A stretch of DNA of 63,240 nt, taken from positions 1 through 63,240 of the forward strand of contig CAZUFB010000003.1 of the NCBI GenBank assembly GCA_964619775.1, in the 5' to 3' direction. Under the pieces are notes generated by a model. The model made no database searches and was not told the DNA's origin. It saw only the letters and a list, made by a program, of their open reading frames with translations. A program made the position numbers and the translations under genes. This DNA is from CAZUFB01 sp964619775. Lineage in GTDB: Bacteria > Actinomycetota > Coriobacteriia > Coriobacteriales > UMGS124. This document shows, piece after piece, positions 8,054-16,576 of the stretch (within the stretch, counting starts at the first letter, position 1; each line of letters opens with the position of its first letter).

Positions 8054-8800
8054 TCACGGCAGCGTGCGGCCCTCGTCGCGCCAGAGCCGTCCCACTCGGG
8101 CGAGTTTGCGGCGCCACGGGGCGTAGAGCACCGCGAGGAACACGACGGTCGACGCCCCGTGCACCAAGTCGAACGGCAGCGACGACAGGCACACCGCGGC
8201 GAGCCGCACTCCTATCGAGGCGCGGAGGAACCCCAGGACGCTCCAACAGTTCATGATGAACCCGAACGCGAGCGAGGCGAGGAAGCCGTAGGCGCACACT
8301 ACGGGGAGGTGCCGGTCGAAACCCGCCTGGGCGAGCAGCCCGGCCCCGTAGCCGGCGAGGCCCCAGGCGTACATCTGCCAGGGCGTCCACGTCCCCTGGC
8401 CGAAGAAGAAGTTCGACGCCAGGGCCGCCAGGGCCCCCACCATGAAGCCGCTGCGCCGCCCGAACGCGACGCCCGCTATGACGGCGACCGCGGTGACCGG
8501 CTTGAAGCTCGGCAGCGCGGCGAACAGGATGCGCCCGGCGGCGGCCAGCGCGGCGAGCACCGCGACCGGCATGACGTCGCGCAGGCGCGGGGCCGACGCC
8601 TCGTAGCGCGCGAAAAAGACGGCCAGCGCGGCGAGCACCACGGCGAACGACAGCACGGCGGTCTGGTTGAAGCCGGCGAGCATGCAGGCGGCAAGCGCCG
8701 CGGGCACCGAGAGCAGCGCGGCCGCCTCGACGGCCGCGGCGGCGCGATGGGGGATGCGGGGGAGGGCCGCCCGGTTCCGACCCCGCGGGCGCACGCTCAC
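8054..8800 (-). CDS. ECF transporter substrate-binding (S) component, probable corrinoid uptake
   Basis: A 248-residue integral membrane protein with roughly six hydrophobic segments, matching the ECF S-component fold. The segment AAAGRILFAALPSFKP followed by ALAALASNFFFGQGTWTPW is typical of S components of vitamin-type ECF importers. It captures substrate and toppels in the membrane with the T and A subunits. It starts at GTG 8800, overlapping the TGA of the ATPase gene by GTGA, which indicates translational coupling. Because the operon begins behind a cobalamin-type riboswitch and includes a DUF4430 lipoprotein, cobalamin or another corrinoid is the most likely substrate. That assignment is contextual, not from the protein itself. 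Confidence 0.8.
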   Translation of the reverse strand: MSVRPRGRNRAALPRIPHRAAAAVEAAALLSVPAALAACMLAGFNQTAVLSFAVVLAALAVFFARYEASAPRLRDVMPVAVLAALAAAGRILFAALPSFKPVTAVAVIAGVAFGRRSGFMVGALAALASNFFFGQGTWTPWQMYAWGLAGYGAGLLAQAGFDRHLPVVCAYGFLASLAFGFIMNCWSVLGFLRASIGVRLAAVCLSSLPFDLVHGASTVVFLAVLYAPWRRKLARVGRLWRDEGRTLP

Positions 8801-10296
8801 AGGGCGCCGCCTTCCGCCTGCGCGTCGGCGAGCAGCGCCCCGAACAGGCGCGACCTCTCGGAGGGGCGCCACAGCGCGCTGCGGGCAAAGAACTCCCCGG
8901 CCGGCTCGGTGCAGGCGACCTCGCCGTCGAAGAGCAGCGAGACCTCGTCGGCGACGACGAGGGCGAAGTCGAGGTCGTGCGTCACGAGCACGACCGTGCG
9001 GCCCTCGTCGGCCAGGCCGCGCAGGATGCGCGCGGCCTCGGCGCACGAGGCGGGGTCGAGGCCCTTGGTGGGCTCGTCAAGTAGGAGCAGCGCGGGGTCG
9101 CAGAGCAGCAGCTTGGCCAGTGCGAGCTTCTGCTGCTGGCCGCCCGAGAGGTCGTAGGGGTGCCGGTTCGCGCACTCCGCCAAGCCGCAGCGTTCGAGCG
9201 CGGCCGCCTCGTCGCGGGCGGTGTAGCCGCAGCGCCCGCGCCACTCGGCGAGCTCCTCGGCCACGGTGTCGCACACGAAGAGGGACTTTGGGTCCTGGGG
9301 CAGGTAGGCCTGGGCGGAGGCGTCACGGTTGGCAACCCGGCCGCGCTGGGGCTTGAGCAGCCCGGCGAGGAGCTTGAGCAGCGTCGTCTTGCCGCTGCCG
9401 TTGCCGCCTACGAGAACGTGCACGCTGCCCGCGGCGACCTGCAGGTCGGCTCCGCGCAGCACCCAGGGGTCGGTGCGCGCGTAACGGAAGCACGCCGCCC
9501 GCGCCTCGAGCGCGTGAGGGGTGCCCGTCCGGCGCTCGGCGGCCCGGGCGCGTCGGGGCTCCAGGAGGCGCTCGACCGCGGCGCGGTCCCCGAGCGGCCC
9601 CACCGGCCCGAGCTCGACTATCTTGCTGGCGTAGGCCGCGACGTCTTCGGGGGAATGCGTCGCCATGACGACGGTCACGCCGAGCTCGCGGTTCGTGCGC
9701 GCGAGCATGAAGAGGAACGCCCGGCGCGCGTCGGGGTCGAGCTGGGCGGCGGGTTCGTCGAGCAGCAGCAGCCGCGGGCGCAGCGCGAGGGCGCCTGCGA
9801 GGTTCACGAGCTGCTTGCGGCCGCCCGAGAGGGTCTCGGTCGCGGCGTGCATCCAGGGCTCGATGCCGAAGAAGCAGGCGACCTCGGCGACGCGGCGGCG
9901 CATCTCGTTCTGGGCCATGCCGAGGTTCTCGAGGCCGAAGGCGAGCTCGTGCCACACCTCGTCGCACACGATCTGCGCGCCGGGGTCCTGCATCACGTAG
10001 CCCACGCCCGCGGCCGAATCCCGCACGGAGAGGGCCCCGGTGGGCACGCCGTTTTCGAGGATGCGCGCACCGAGCACCTCGACGGTGCCGCGGCGCGCCC
10101 CGACGGGTGCGAGCTCGGGCTTGAGCGAGCGCAGCAGCGTCGTCTTGCCGCAACCGCACGGGCCGGCAAGCACGCAAAACGAGCCCTCCTCCACCTCGAG
10201 CGACACCCCGTCGAGCACGGGGGCGGCGGAGGCGTGCGCGCCGCCGGGAGCTCCCGCGGGCGCGGGGTAGGCGAACGTGTAGCCGTCGACCTTCAC
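8797..10296 (-). CDS. Fused ECF energy-coupling ATPase (A and A' domains)
   Basis: A 499-residue protein carrying two complete ABC ATPase domains, equal to EcfA and EcfA' joined. The first has a Walker A GPCGCGKTTLL, signature LSGGRKQLVNLA and Walker B LLLLDEPAAQLD. The second has VGGNGSGKTTLL, LSGGQQQKLALAK and LLLLDEPTKGLD. The Q-loops and switch histidines (ATHSPED and VTHDLDF) are intact, so both sites should hydrolyse ATP. Start GTG 10296 overlaps the stop of the T-component gene (GTGA), and its own TGA overlaps the S-component start. It acts at the inner face of the membrane, powering the importer encoded by this operon. Confidence 0.93.
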   Translation of the reverse strand: MKVDGYTFAYPAPAGAPGGAHASAAPVLDGVSLEVEEGSFCVLAGPCGCGKTTLLRSLKPELAPVGARRGTVEVLGARILENGVPTGALSVRDSAAGVGYVMQDPGAQIVCDEVWHELAFGLENLGMAQNEMRRRVAEVACFFGIEPWMHAATETLSGGRKQLVNLAGALALRPRLLLLDEPAAQLDPDARRAFLFMLARTNRELGVTVVMATHSPEDVAAYASKIVELGPVGPLGDRAAVERLLEPRRARAAERRTGTPHALEARAACFRYARTDPWVLRGADLQVAAGSVHVLVGGNGSGKTTLLKLLAGLLKPQRGRVANRDASAQAYLPQDPKSLFVCDTVAEELAEWRGRCGYTARDEAAALERCGLAECANRHPYDLSGGQQQKLALAKLLLCDPALLLLDEPTKGLDPASCAEAARILRGLADEGRTVVLVTHDLDFALVVADEVSLLFDGEVACTEPAGEFFARSALWRPSERSRLFGALLADAQAEGGAL

Positions 10297-11234
10297 GAGC
10301 GCCGCCAACGCAACCACTCCCTTGCGGTCAAAACGGGCGGGACGGCCATGAGCAGTCCGTAGGGGACGTAGCACCGCCAAGGGGAGAGGCCGCCCAGGGC
10401 GGGGTAGAACGAAAAGCCCATGCAGGCGGCGGCGAACCCCGGCAGGGCGGCCAGGGCGAGCAGCGCGACGGCCGCGAGCAGGGCGGCGTCGGCGGACTGC
10501 AGTCGGTAGCGCCGATAGGTCGTGCGCCGCATGCCTCCCTCGTAGCCGCGGGCGCGCATCGCGTCGCCGCGCACCAGGCTGTCCTCCATCCCCCAGCCCA
10601 TGAGGACCGACACGGCGCGCAGGCGGTCCGAGGCGGCCTGGCGCCGCGTCGCGGGGGCGGCCGCCGCGACGGCGCGCTGCACGGCCAGGATCTCGCGCCC
10701 GCGGGACACGAACTGCGGGACCAGGCGCAGCACCTGCGACACCATGAGCGAGACGGTGGGCGCCAGGTTGCCGAAGAGGGCGAGCGAGCGGTCGGCCGTC
10801 ATGCACGCGGCGTAGGAGGAGAACCACAGCAGCGTCGCGGCGAGCACCGCGCCCGCGCATGCGCCGTAGGCGAGTCCCTCGAGGTAGACGGGGCGGCCGA
10901 ACGGCGCGGCGAGGACCGTGCTCCCCTCGGTGGAGAGCAGGGCGTTGGCGAGCGCCATCGCGGCTCCCAGCGCCGCGGCCCAGCCCAGCGTGCCCGCCGT
11001 GCGCCGCAGGCCGCGCACACACCACGAGCAGGCGAACGCCCCGGCGAGCGACAGCGCGGCGAGGACCGGCTGCAGGGACGCCATCGAGAAGCCGACGGCG
11101 CAGGCGAGGTACATGAAGGCGGCCGCCGGGTGGAAGGCCGCGAAGACGCCCCCAGACGGGCCGGCGGGCCGGAACCGATCCGACCCGCCGGGTGCGGCGG
11201 CGCGCTCGGCTGTCTGTGCGGGGCGGGCCGCCAC
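10293..11234 (-). CDS. ECF transporter transmembrane (T) component
   Basis: A 313-residue T component (EcfT/CbiQ family) that links the S component to the ATPases. Hydrophobic helices occupy the first two thirds. The coupling-helix region shows SVLMGWGMEDSLVRGDAMRARGYE in its order, where the A-R-G motif (MRARGYE) contacts the ATPase grooves. The start is taken as GTG 11234, five bases after the stop of the DUF4430 gene and behind a GGGGAA site; the open frame extends upstream over the lipoprotein gene but that is a shadow. Its stop overlaps the ATPase start. All four genes therefore form one tightly packed operon. Confidence 0.88.
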   Translation of the reverse strand: MAARPAQTAERAAAPGGSDRFRPAGPSGGVFAAFHPAAAFMYLACAVGFSMASLQPVLAALSLAGAFACSWCVRGLRRTAGTLGWAAALGAAMALANALLSTEGSTVLAAPFGRPVYLEGLAYGACAGAVLAATLLWFSSYAACMTADRSLALFGNLAPTVSLMVSQVLRLVPQFVSRGREILAVQRAVAAAAPATRRQAASDRLRAVSVLMGWGMEDSLVRGDAMRARGYEGGMRRTTYRRYRLQSADAALLAAVALLALAALPGFAAACMGFSFYPALGGLSPWRCYVPYGLLMAVPPVLTAREWLRWRRS

Positions 11235-11238
11235 GGGG

Positions 11239-11754
11239 CTATTCCCCGGTCGAGTACGTCCAGTTGACGGTGTCGCCGTCGGCGAGCTCGTAGGAATCGC
11301 ACGAGACAAGGGCGGCCTCGCCGTTGACGTCGTAGAGCCAGCCGCTCATGTCGCCGTAGTCGCCGCCGGCAAGTCCGCCGATGCCCGCGACGTACATGCC
11401 GTACTGGCTGTCGCTCGCGTCGAGCTCGAGGCCCGTGGCGACGAGGGCGTCGTAGGCGGTCGCGCCCGCATCGAGCTCGACGGTGCCGTCGAACGTGACC
11501 GAGCCGTCGGCGGCGGAGGAATCGACGTTCACCGTGACGGTCATCTGCGCGTCGGAGGCGGCGCTTGCGTCCGCGTCGGACGTCTCGTCCTGGGCGGCGG
11601 CGTCCTGCGTCGCCGCAGCCTCGTCGGAAGCGGTATCCTGTGCCGTGTTGGAGCAGCCGGATGCGGCTAGCGCCCCCAGCGCGAAGACGGCTGCCAGCAG
11701 GGCGGCGAGGACGAGGCGGACGGTTTTGGCGCGTGCAGAATCGGTTCCGGACAT
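11239..11754 (-). CDS. DUF4430 lipoprotein, candidate extracellular corrinoid-binding protein
   Basis: A 171-residue lipoprotein. The signal peptide ends in the lipobox LAASGC, so the mature protein is anchored outside the membrane. An Asp/Ala-rich linker (residues about 40-65) leads to a DUF4430 domain with VTVNVDSSAADGSVTFDG, TAYDALVATGLEL and GDYGDMSGWLYDVNG; the SGWLYDVNG stretch is the family hallmark. DUF4430 resembles the C-terminal domain of transcobalamin/intrinsic factor, which fits the riboswitch and ECF genes. Binding of a corrinoid is inferred. ATG 11754 follows GAAAGGTG. It is the first gene of the four-gene operon. Confidence 0.82.
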   Translation of the reverse strand: MSGTDSARAKTVRLVLAALLAAVFALGALAASGCSNTAQDTASDEAAATQDAAAQDETSDADASAASDAQMTVTVNVDSSAADGSVTFDGTVELDAGATAYDALVATGLELDASDSQYGMYVAGIGGLAGGDYGDMSGWLYDVNGEAALVSCDSYELADGDTVNWTYSTGE

Positions 11755-11789
11755 GGCGGACACCTTTCGTTCCAGGGCCCTTACCAAAG

Positions 11790-11965
11790 GTGGAGAGGCG
11801 ATCCGGCTCACCCTTGCCCGCCCGTGCGCACCGCCCGATCTGCGGCGCGTCTCCCACGGACGCCGGGTTTACGGTTGCTGGTACAGCCGGGGCTTCCCAC
11901 CCCGTTCCCCTGGGCGCTTCCGCACCCGTGCGTCTCCGCACCATCCACCAGGCCAATGAATATAG
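11790..11965 (-). promoter_or_regulatory. Probable cobalamin (AdoCbl-type) riboswitch
   Basis: Read on the minus strand, the leader contains GGGGAACGGGGTGGGAAG, then CCCCGGCTGTACCAGC and AACCGTAAACCC. These match the GGTG..AA..CC, GCNACYGTRA core of cobalamin riboswitches. About 80 bases further is AGCCGGATCGCC (11797-11808), resembling the B12 box AGCCAGGAGACCTGCC. The order and spacing are right, and it lies directly before the DUF4430-ECF operon. I judged this by eye; a covariance search was not possible. A TACAAT box upstream (near 11977) may be its promoter. Confidence 0.7.
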
Positions 11966-12057
11966 ACCGCGGTATTGTAGCAGCCTGCCGCCCGCACCGG
12001 CGCCGTCGGCGCCCGACTGTGTGCGGGGCGTGGGGAAGCGATTATGCGACCCGTCGC

Positions 12058-12251
12058 CGAACGCCCCGCTCGTGCGCAAGCGCGACATCGTGCGCCTGTG
12101 CGAGGTGCATCCCGACTGCCAGTTCTCGACGTTCACCAACGGCACGCTCATCGACGAGGTGTTCGCCGATGAGCGTGCTGCGCGTCAAGAACTTTATCCC
12201 GGCCATCAGTGTCGGGGGGGGGTTCGAGGAGGCCACCGACTCCCGCCGCGA
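12058..12251 (+). pseudogene. Radical-SAM protein remnant
   Basis: Translation of the plus strand gives APLVRKRDIVRLCEVHPDCQ and FSTFTNGTLIDEVFADE, then, after a frame change near 12170, LRVKNFIPAISVGGGFEEA followed by TDSRR. These read as consecutive pieces of one radical-SAM domain, in the strand-3 to strand-4 region where 'FTNGTLID' and 'SxEGFEEATDxRRG' are conserved. The CxxxCxxC cluster segment and the C-terminal half are absent, and the end runs into the 3' end of ppc. A G-run (12213-12221) lies at the second damage point. It is a gene fossil squeezed between the riboswitch operon and ppc. Confidence 0.7.
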
Positions 12252-14993
12252 TCACCCGGTGTTCTGCAGGCCGGCCGCCACGCCGGAGACCGTGCATAGG
12301 ACGAGGTGCACGAACTCCCGGCGCCGACCTTCGTCGAGCTCGCCCTGCTCGGCGAGCCGACGCATCGCGCGCAGGGCGCGCACCTGCATGAGCGAAAGGG
12401 CGTCCACGTAGGGCGTGCGGATGCGGATGGCCTGCCCCAGCACGCGGCGGTGCTGCAGGGGCCAGGCGTCGCCCACGATGCGCAGCACCCACGAGCGGGT
12501 GAGGCGCATCTCTTCGAGCACCTCCTCGGACAGGTCGGGGCGGTCGCCCAGGTCGAGATACATCCGCGCGATTGCCTCGTCGGTCTTGGCGAGCGACATC
12601 TCGATGTTGTCGACGAAGGTCGCAAACAGCGGCCACTCGCGGTAGGCCCCGCGCAGGGCGTCGAGGCTTCCCAGGCGCTCGCAGGCCGTCCCCAGGCCGT
12701 ACCAGGCGGCCAGGTTGACGCGCGCCTGCGACCACGAGAAGACCCACGGGATGGTGCGCAGGTCGTCGAGCGACTGCGCGCCCAGCCCGCGCTTGGCCGG
12801 GCGCGACCCGATGGGCAGAAGGCCGATCTCGGCCAGGGGCGTGACCGTCTCGAACCACGGCGCGAACCCCTCGGCGCGCACCAGGTCCAGGTAGCGTTCG
12901 TGTGCCGCCTCGTCGAGGGATTCCGCCATCGCGGCGTAGCCCCTGGCCGCCCCGTCGTTGACGCGCTCGACGCTCGGGGCCGAGTTGAGCAGCGTGGCCG
13001 CCGCGACCGACTCCACGTGGCGGGTCGCCAGCACAGGGTTTCCGTAGCGCGCGAAGATGACCTCGCCCTGCTCGGTGAGCTTGAAGCGGCAGTTGACCGA
13101 CCCTTTGGGCTGTGCGAGCACCGCGCGGTTGGCCGGTCCGCCCCCGCGCCCCACTGCGCCGCCGCGTCCGTGGAAGAGCGTCAGGTCGATGCCGTGCCCC
13201 TGCGCCCAGGAGGTGATGTGCCCCTGCGCGCGGTGCAGCGCGAGCGTGGCCGAGACGGGGCCGGCGTCCTTGGACGAGTCGGAGTAGCCGAGCATGACTT
13301 CGAGCCGACGGCCGTTCTCGTCGAGCCGCCGGGCCACCTCGGGGATCGCGAGCATCTCCTCGAGCACCGTAGTGGCGTTCTCGAGGTCCTCGAGCTGCTC
13401 GAACAGCGGCACCACGTCGAGCACCGGCATGTCCTCCTCGCGCGCGAACGCCAGGCGGCACAGCTCGTAGACCGCGCGCACGTCGTCGGCCGATTTGGTG
13501 AACGACACGACGTAGCGCCGCGCGGCCCGCAGGCCGTTGCGCTTCTGGATGGCACCCAGGGCGCGGAAGGTGTCGAGCACCTCGACGGTCATCGGCTGCA
13601 GCGGTCCGCGCTCTCCGTGCGCCCCGTGCTTGCGGATGTCGGCCAAGGTGCGCGCATGCACCAGCGAGTGCTGGCGGAACTCCATCTCGGCAAGGTGGAA
13701 ACCGAAGGTCTCGACCTGCCACACGAGCGTCTGGAGCGGCCCGTAGGCGGCGCGCACCGCGCCTGCCGCCGCCAGCGAGCGCTGCACACAGCGCAGGTCG
13801 GCAAGGAGCTCCTCGGCGTCGGCGTACATCAAGTCGGCCATGCGGTCGACGGTCGCCTTGAGGCGGTCGGCCACCACCGTGAGCACTGCGCGGTGCGGCT
13901 CGCTGCCCGCCACTGCCCCGACACGGCCGGTGAGGGTCTCGCTCAGCTCCTTCTGACGGCCCCACAGCGCCGCGAGCTCGTCGGAGGGCGGCGTGGTGGA
14001 GCTTTCGAGCGTGAGGTCGCGGGCGACGGCGCGCGTGGCCTGCTCGAGCCGGGCGAGCACATGGGCCGAGAACTTCCAGGCCACCTTGCGGCTCACCTTG
14101 GCGGTGACGTTGGGGTTGCCGTCGCGGTCCGACCCGATCCAGCTGCCGAGGCGGAAGAACGCCGGGCAGAGCGGCTCGACCCTGCCCGCCTGCCCGCCGA
14201 GCGCCCAGTCGTCGAAGCGCCGGTAGATCTTGGGGACGGTTTCGAACAGCGTGGCGTCGAAGACGTTGAGGACGGTGTCGGCCTCTTCGATGGGCGTGGG
14301 CTTCTGCACCGCGACGAGCGAGGTGCGGAACAGGGCGTCGATCTCGTAGAACAGCGCGCGCTCGTTTTCGGCGAGGTCCGAGCCGCCCAGGTGCGGGCGC
14401 TCCTCGAGCAGCTCGGCGATGCGGCGGATCTTGACCTCGACCGCCCGGCGGCGCGCCTCGGTGGGGTGCGCGGTGAAGACCGGGTGGAACTCGAGGCGGG
14501 CGAGCAGCTTGCGGGCACGCGCGGGACCCACCTCGTCGATGAGGCGCCGGTAGGCCCCGGTCATCTCGTTGACCGGGTCGGCGGGCGCGTCGAGGGCCAC
14601 CTTGCGCTCACGCTCGCGCAGCGCCGCGGCGCGGTAGTTCTCCTCGCACAGGTTGGCGAGGTGGAAGTAGGCCGCAAAGGCCCGGGCGAGCAGCTGGGCG
14701 TCGCGTACGTCGAGCCCGTCGATGAGCGCGACCGCCGCGTCGACGCCTTCCGGACCGGGCGCAGGCGCACCCGCGGCGGCGGGGTCGCCGCCGGCGGTGA
14801 CGTCGGCATGCAACTGGTCGAAGCGCTCGAGCAGGCACGGGTCAAACTCGCGCAGCGCCGTGCGCAGCAGGCGCAGGCACAGCTCCATGTCGCCTGCAAG
14901 GCGTTCGGGCAGGCCGGTCTCGGACGGCGGCGGGGAGGGCCGGGCCTGGCCGGCGCCGCAGGGGCCCGGCTCCGTCGACGGGTGCTGGTTCAT
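12252..14993 (-). CDS. ppc: Phosphoenolpyruvate carboxylase
   Basis: A 913-residue PEP carboxylase that adds bicarbonate to PEP to form oxaloacetate, an anaplerotic and fermentative CO2-fixing step. Catalytic elements are in order: the histidine in VFTAHPTEARRR, GSDRDGNPNVTAK, the second catalytic histidine and glycine loop in LFHGRGGAVGRGGGP, and GYSDSSKDAG. The C-terminal LQNTG is the invariant terminus that carries allosteric contacts in this family. ATG 14993 follows AGGAGACCCC and begins with a 30-residue Pro/Ser-rich leader. It is cytosolic and tetrameric in known members. The plus strand holds a very long open frame across it, which is only a shadow. Confidence 0.96.
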   Translation of the reverse strand: MNQHPSTEPGPCGAGQARPSPPPSETGLPERLAGDMELCLRLLRTALREFDPCLLERFDQLHADVTAGGDPAAAGAPAPGPEGVDAAVALIDGLDVRDAQLLARAFAAYFHLANLCEENYRAAALRERERKVALDAPADPVNEMTGAYRRLIDEVGPARARKLLARLEFHPVFTAHPTEARRRAVEVKIRRIAELLEERPHLGGSDLAENERALFYEIDALFRTSLVAVQKPTPIEEADTVLNVFDATLFETVPKIYRRFDDWALGGQAGRVEPLCPAFFRLGSWIGSDRDGNPNVTAKVSRKVAWKFSAHVLARLEQATRAVARDLTLESSTTPPSDELAALWGRQKELSETLTGRVGAVAGSEPHRAVLTVVADRLKATVDRMADLMYADAEELLADLRCVQRSLAAAGAVRAAYGPLQTLVWQVETFGFHLAEMEFRQHSLVHARTLADIRKHGAHGERGPLQPMTVEVLDTFRALGAIQKRNGLRAARRYVVSFTKSADDVRAVYELCRLAFAREEDMPVLDVVPLFEQLEDLENATTVLEEMLAIPEVARRLDENGRRLEVMLGYSDSSKDAGPVSATLALHRAQGHITSWAQGHGIDLTLFHGRGGAVGRGGGPANRAVLAQPKGSVNCRFKLTEQGEVIFARYGNPVLATRHVESVAAATLLNSAPSVERVNDGAARGYAAMAESLDEAAHERYLDLVRAEGFAPWFETVTPLAEIGLLPIGSRPAKRGLGAQSLDDLRTIPWVFSWSQARVNLAAWYGLGTACERLGSLDALRGAYREWPLFATFVDNIEMSLAKTDEAIARMYLDLGDRPDLSEEVLEEMRLTRSWVLRIVGDAWPLQHRRVLGQAIRIRTPYVDALSLMQVRALRAMRRLAEQGELDEGRRREFVHLVLCTVSGVAAGLQNTG

Positions 14994-15201
14994 GGGGTCT
15001 CCTATCTGCCGTCCGCCGGGTGTCGTGCAGCCCGGGAGTGCGATGCGTTGCAGTATAGGTTCACGGGGCGCGCGGCAGGGCGGCCGGCTGGAATCGCGGC
15101 GGTTTTCCGCGCCGCCTGCGCCTGCGGGCGGTCGCCACGGGTATGCTGGGAGGCGCGGGGCCAAGGAGCGGGCCGGAGAGGCGAAAGGCGGGTGCGCGGC
15201 G

Positions 15202-15696
15202 ATGGGCAAGGGCGGGCGAAGAGGACGGGTGCACGGGCCTGCCGGATGCGGCGATGCGCGGCGGGGCGGGGCGGCCGGCGACCTGCAGGCGCCCGGACCC
15301 GCGCCTGCGGCGGGGCGGCCGACACCGACGCGGGCCGACTATGCCCGCTATGCCCGGCAGGCCCCCGAGCAGATCGCCCGCGACTGCGAGGTCTGGGCGT
15401 TCCATGCGACCGGGCCGGGCGGCCAGGGCGTCAACACGGCCGACTCGGCCGTGCGCATGCGCCACACGCCCACCGGCGTCACGGTGGTCGCGCGCGAGTC
15501 GCGCAGCCAGCACCAGAACCGTCTGGCCTGCCTCGAGAAGCTGGCAGCCGTCTTCGCGCAGCGGGCAAAGCCTCCCAAGCGGCGCGTGAGGACCTCGGTC
15601 CCGCGTTCCCAGAAGGAGCGCCGCCTCAAGGAGAAGCACCGTGCGTCGCGCACCAAGGAGATGCGCCGCGCCCCCCGAGGCGACGACGGCTGGTAG
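15202..15696 (+). CDS. ArfB-like peptide chain release factor homologue
   Basis: A 164-residue protein with the GGQ peptidyl-tRNA hydrolysis domain of class I release factors: ATGPGGQGVNTADSAVRM, with the catalytic GGQ and downstream RESRSQHQNRLACLEKL. The basic tail (KERRLKEKHRASRTKEMRR) is like the tail that ArfB inserts in the mRNA channel of stalled ribosomes. The codon-recognition domains of RF1/RF2 are missing, so it should act codon-independently. It could alternatively be a PrfH-type or RF-like orphan. The first 45 residues are Gly/Ala/Pro-rich; the exact start (ATG 15202) is uncertain, but the conserved part begins near residue 46. It diverges from ppc. Confidence 0.8.
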   Translation: MGKGGRRGRVHGPAGCGDARRGGAAGDLQAPGPAPAAGRPTPTRADYARYARQAPEQIARDCEVWAFHATGPGGQGVNTADSAVRMRHTPTGVTVVARESRSQHQNRLACLEKLAAVFAQRAKPPKRRVRTSVPRSQKERRLKEKHRASRTKEMRRAPRGDDGW

Positions 15697-15775
15697 GCGC
15701 TCCCACAGGGCGGACGGCGAGGCGGTCCGGGATGCGCGGGCGCAAAAGCGAGGACGCGGGGAAAGGACGGGCTAG

Positions 15776-16300
15776 ATGGCACGGTCGGGTTCGACGGAGG
15801 TTGTAGGCGCGGCCGCCGGAGGAGGCGGTGCGGTGCGTTTCGAGGGCACGGTCGGACGCGGGTACCGCGTGCTGTGGGCAGTCGCCGACGTGTGGCTCGT
15901 CGCGCTGGCGGCCCTGTGCGTCTACTGCGCCGCGACGGCCGCGGGGGCGGGTGCGGGCTATGTGGCCACGACGTCCGCCGCGGTCGTCGCCGTGCTCGCC
16001 CTCGCCAACATCGTCTTTGCGTTCCCGCTGATGCGAAGCTACGTCGAGTTCGACGCCGCAGGCAACATCCGGGCCGCCTACGGCCCCGTCGTCGACCGTG
16101 CGGCCGTGGAGACCGTTGTCGTTGTCGAGAAGCTGCACGGCACCAAAGGCTATCTCACCGCGACGAAGGTCGACAAGGTCCACATCGTTGCGCGCCGGCT
16201 GAACGTCTACATCGCGCTCGCCGACGAGCAGGGTTTCTTTGACGAGGCCGCCCGCCGCTGCCCGCACGCCCAGATCGTGCGCACGGCACAGCGTGACTGA
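15776..16300 (+). CDS. Hypothetical membrane protein with a PH-like cytosolic domain
   Basis: A 174-residue protein. Residues about 30-85 form two hydrophobic helices (VADVWLVALAALCVYCA and AAVVAVLALANIVFAFPLM). The remainder is a soluble beta-rich domain with RSYVEFDAAGNIRAAYG and KLHGTKGYLTATKVDKVHI. That pattern of short strands ending in a helix resembles bacterial PH (bPH) domains, which is a tentative comparison. No signal peptidase site is evident. ATG 15776 follows GGGGAAAGGACGGG. It is followed by a 97-bp palindrome and then the VanZ/RDD gene in the same direction, but the 276-base gap argues for separate transcripts. Confidence 0.6.
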   Translation: MARSGSTEVVGAAAGGGGAVRFEGTVGRGYRVLWAVADVWLVALAALCVYCAATAAGAGAGYVATTSAAVVAVLALANIVFAFPLMRSYVEFDAAGNIRAAYGPVVDRAAVETVVVVEKLHGTKGYLTATKVDKVHIVARRLNVYIALADEQGFFDEAARRCPHAQIVRTAQRD

Positions 16301-16372
16301 ACGGCGCGGCGCGCCTGTCGGCCGCCCCGTTCGGTGCGCGGTGTGGGAAAGCCCCGCCACGCCTACGAGCAG

Positions 16373-16469
16373 GGTGGGCAAAAACGCCGGTGAGGGCGGT
16401 CTGCCGGTTGTCTCTTCGAAGACCTTCGAACCCGACGCAAAACGCATACCGCCCGTTTTCCTGACGGTG
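16373..16469. repeat. About 97-bp imperfect palindrome (copy F)
   Basis: The left side reads GGTGGGCAAAAACG and the right side, reverse-complemented, reads GCACCGTCAGGAAAACG. Both continue with GGCGGT. The centre is the palindrome TCTTCGAAGA near 16417. Its length equals the family 1 elements at 435 and 36431, and the arm carries the same A-rich core flanked by GC-rich sequence, but the arms pair less well. It sits alone in the 276-base gap between two membrane-protein genes. Confidence 0.5.
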
Positions 16470-16576
16470 CGCCGTCCGGCACCCTGGCCCCCTGCGGTTC
16501 TTTTTGGGGGGTTGCGGCCCTGCGGCGACGCGGCTGGTATGCTGATGTCGCAACCGGTTTTCGGCGAAAGGCGTCC

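Noticed and set aside
12306..15806. A 1166-codon plus-strand open frame across ppc
   Set aside because: It is antisense to ppc, has no recognisable domain, and its amino-acid composition is what shadow frames of high-G+C genes give.
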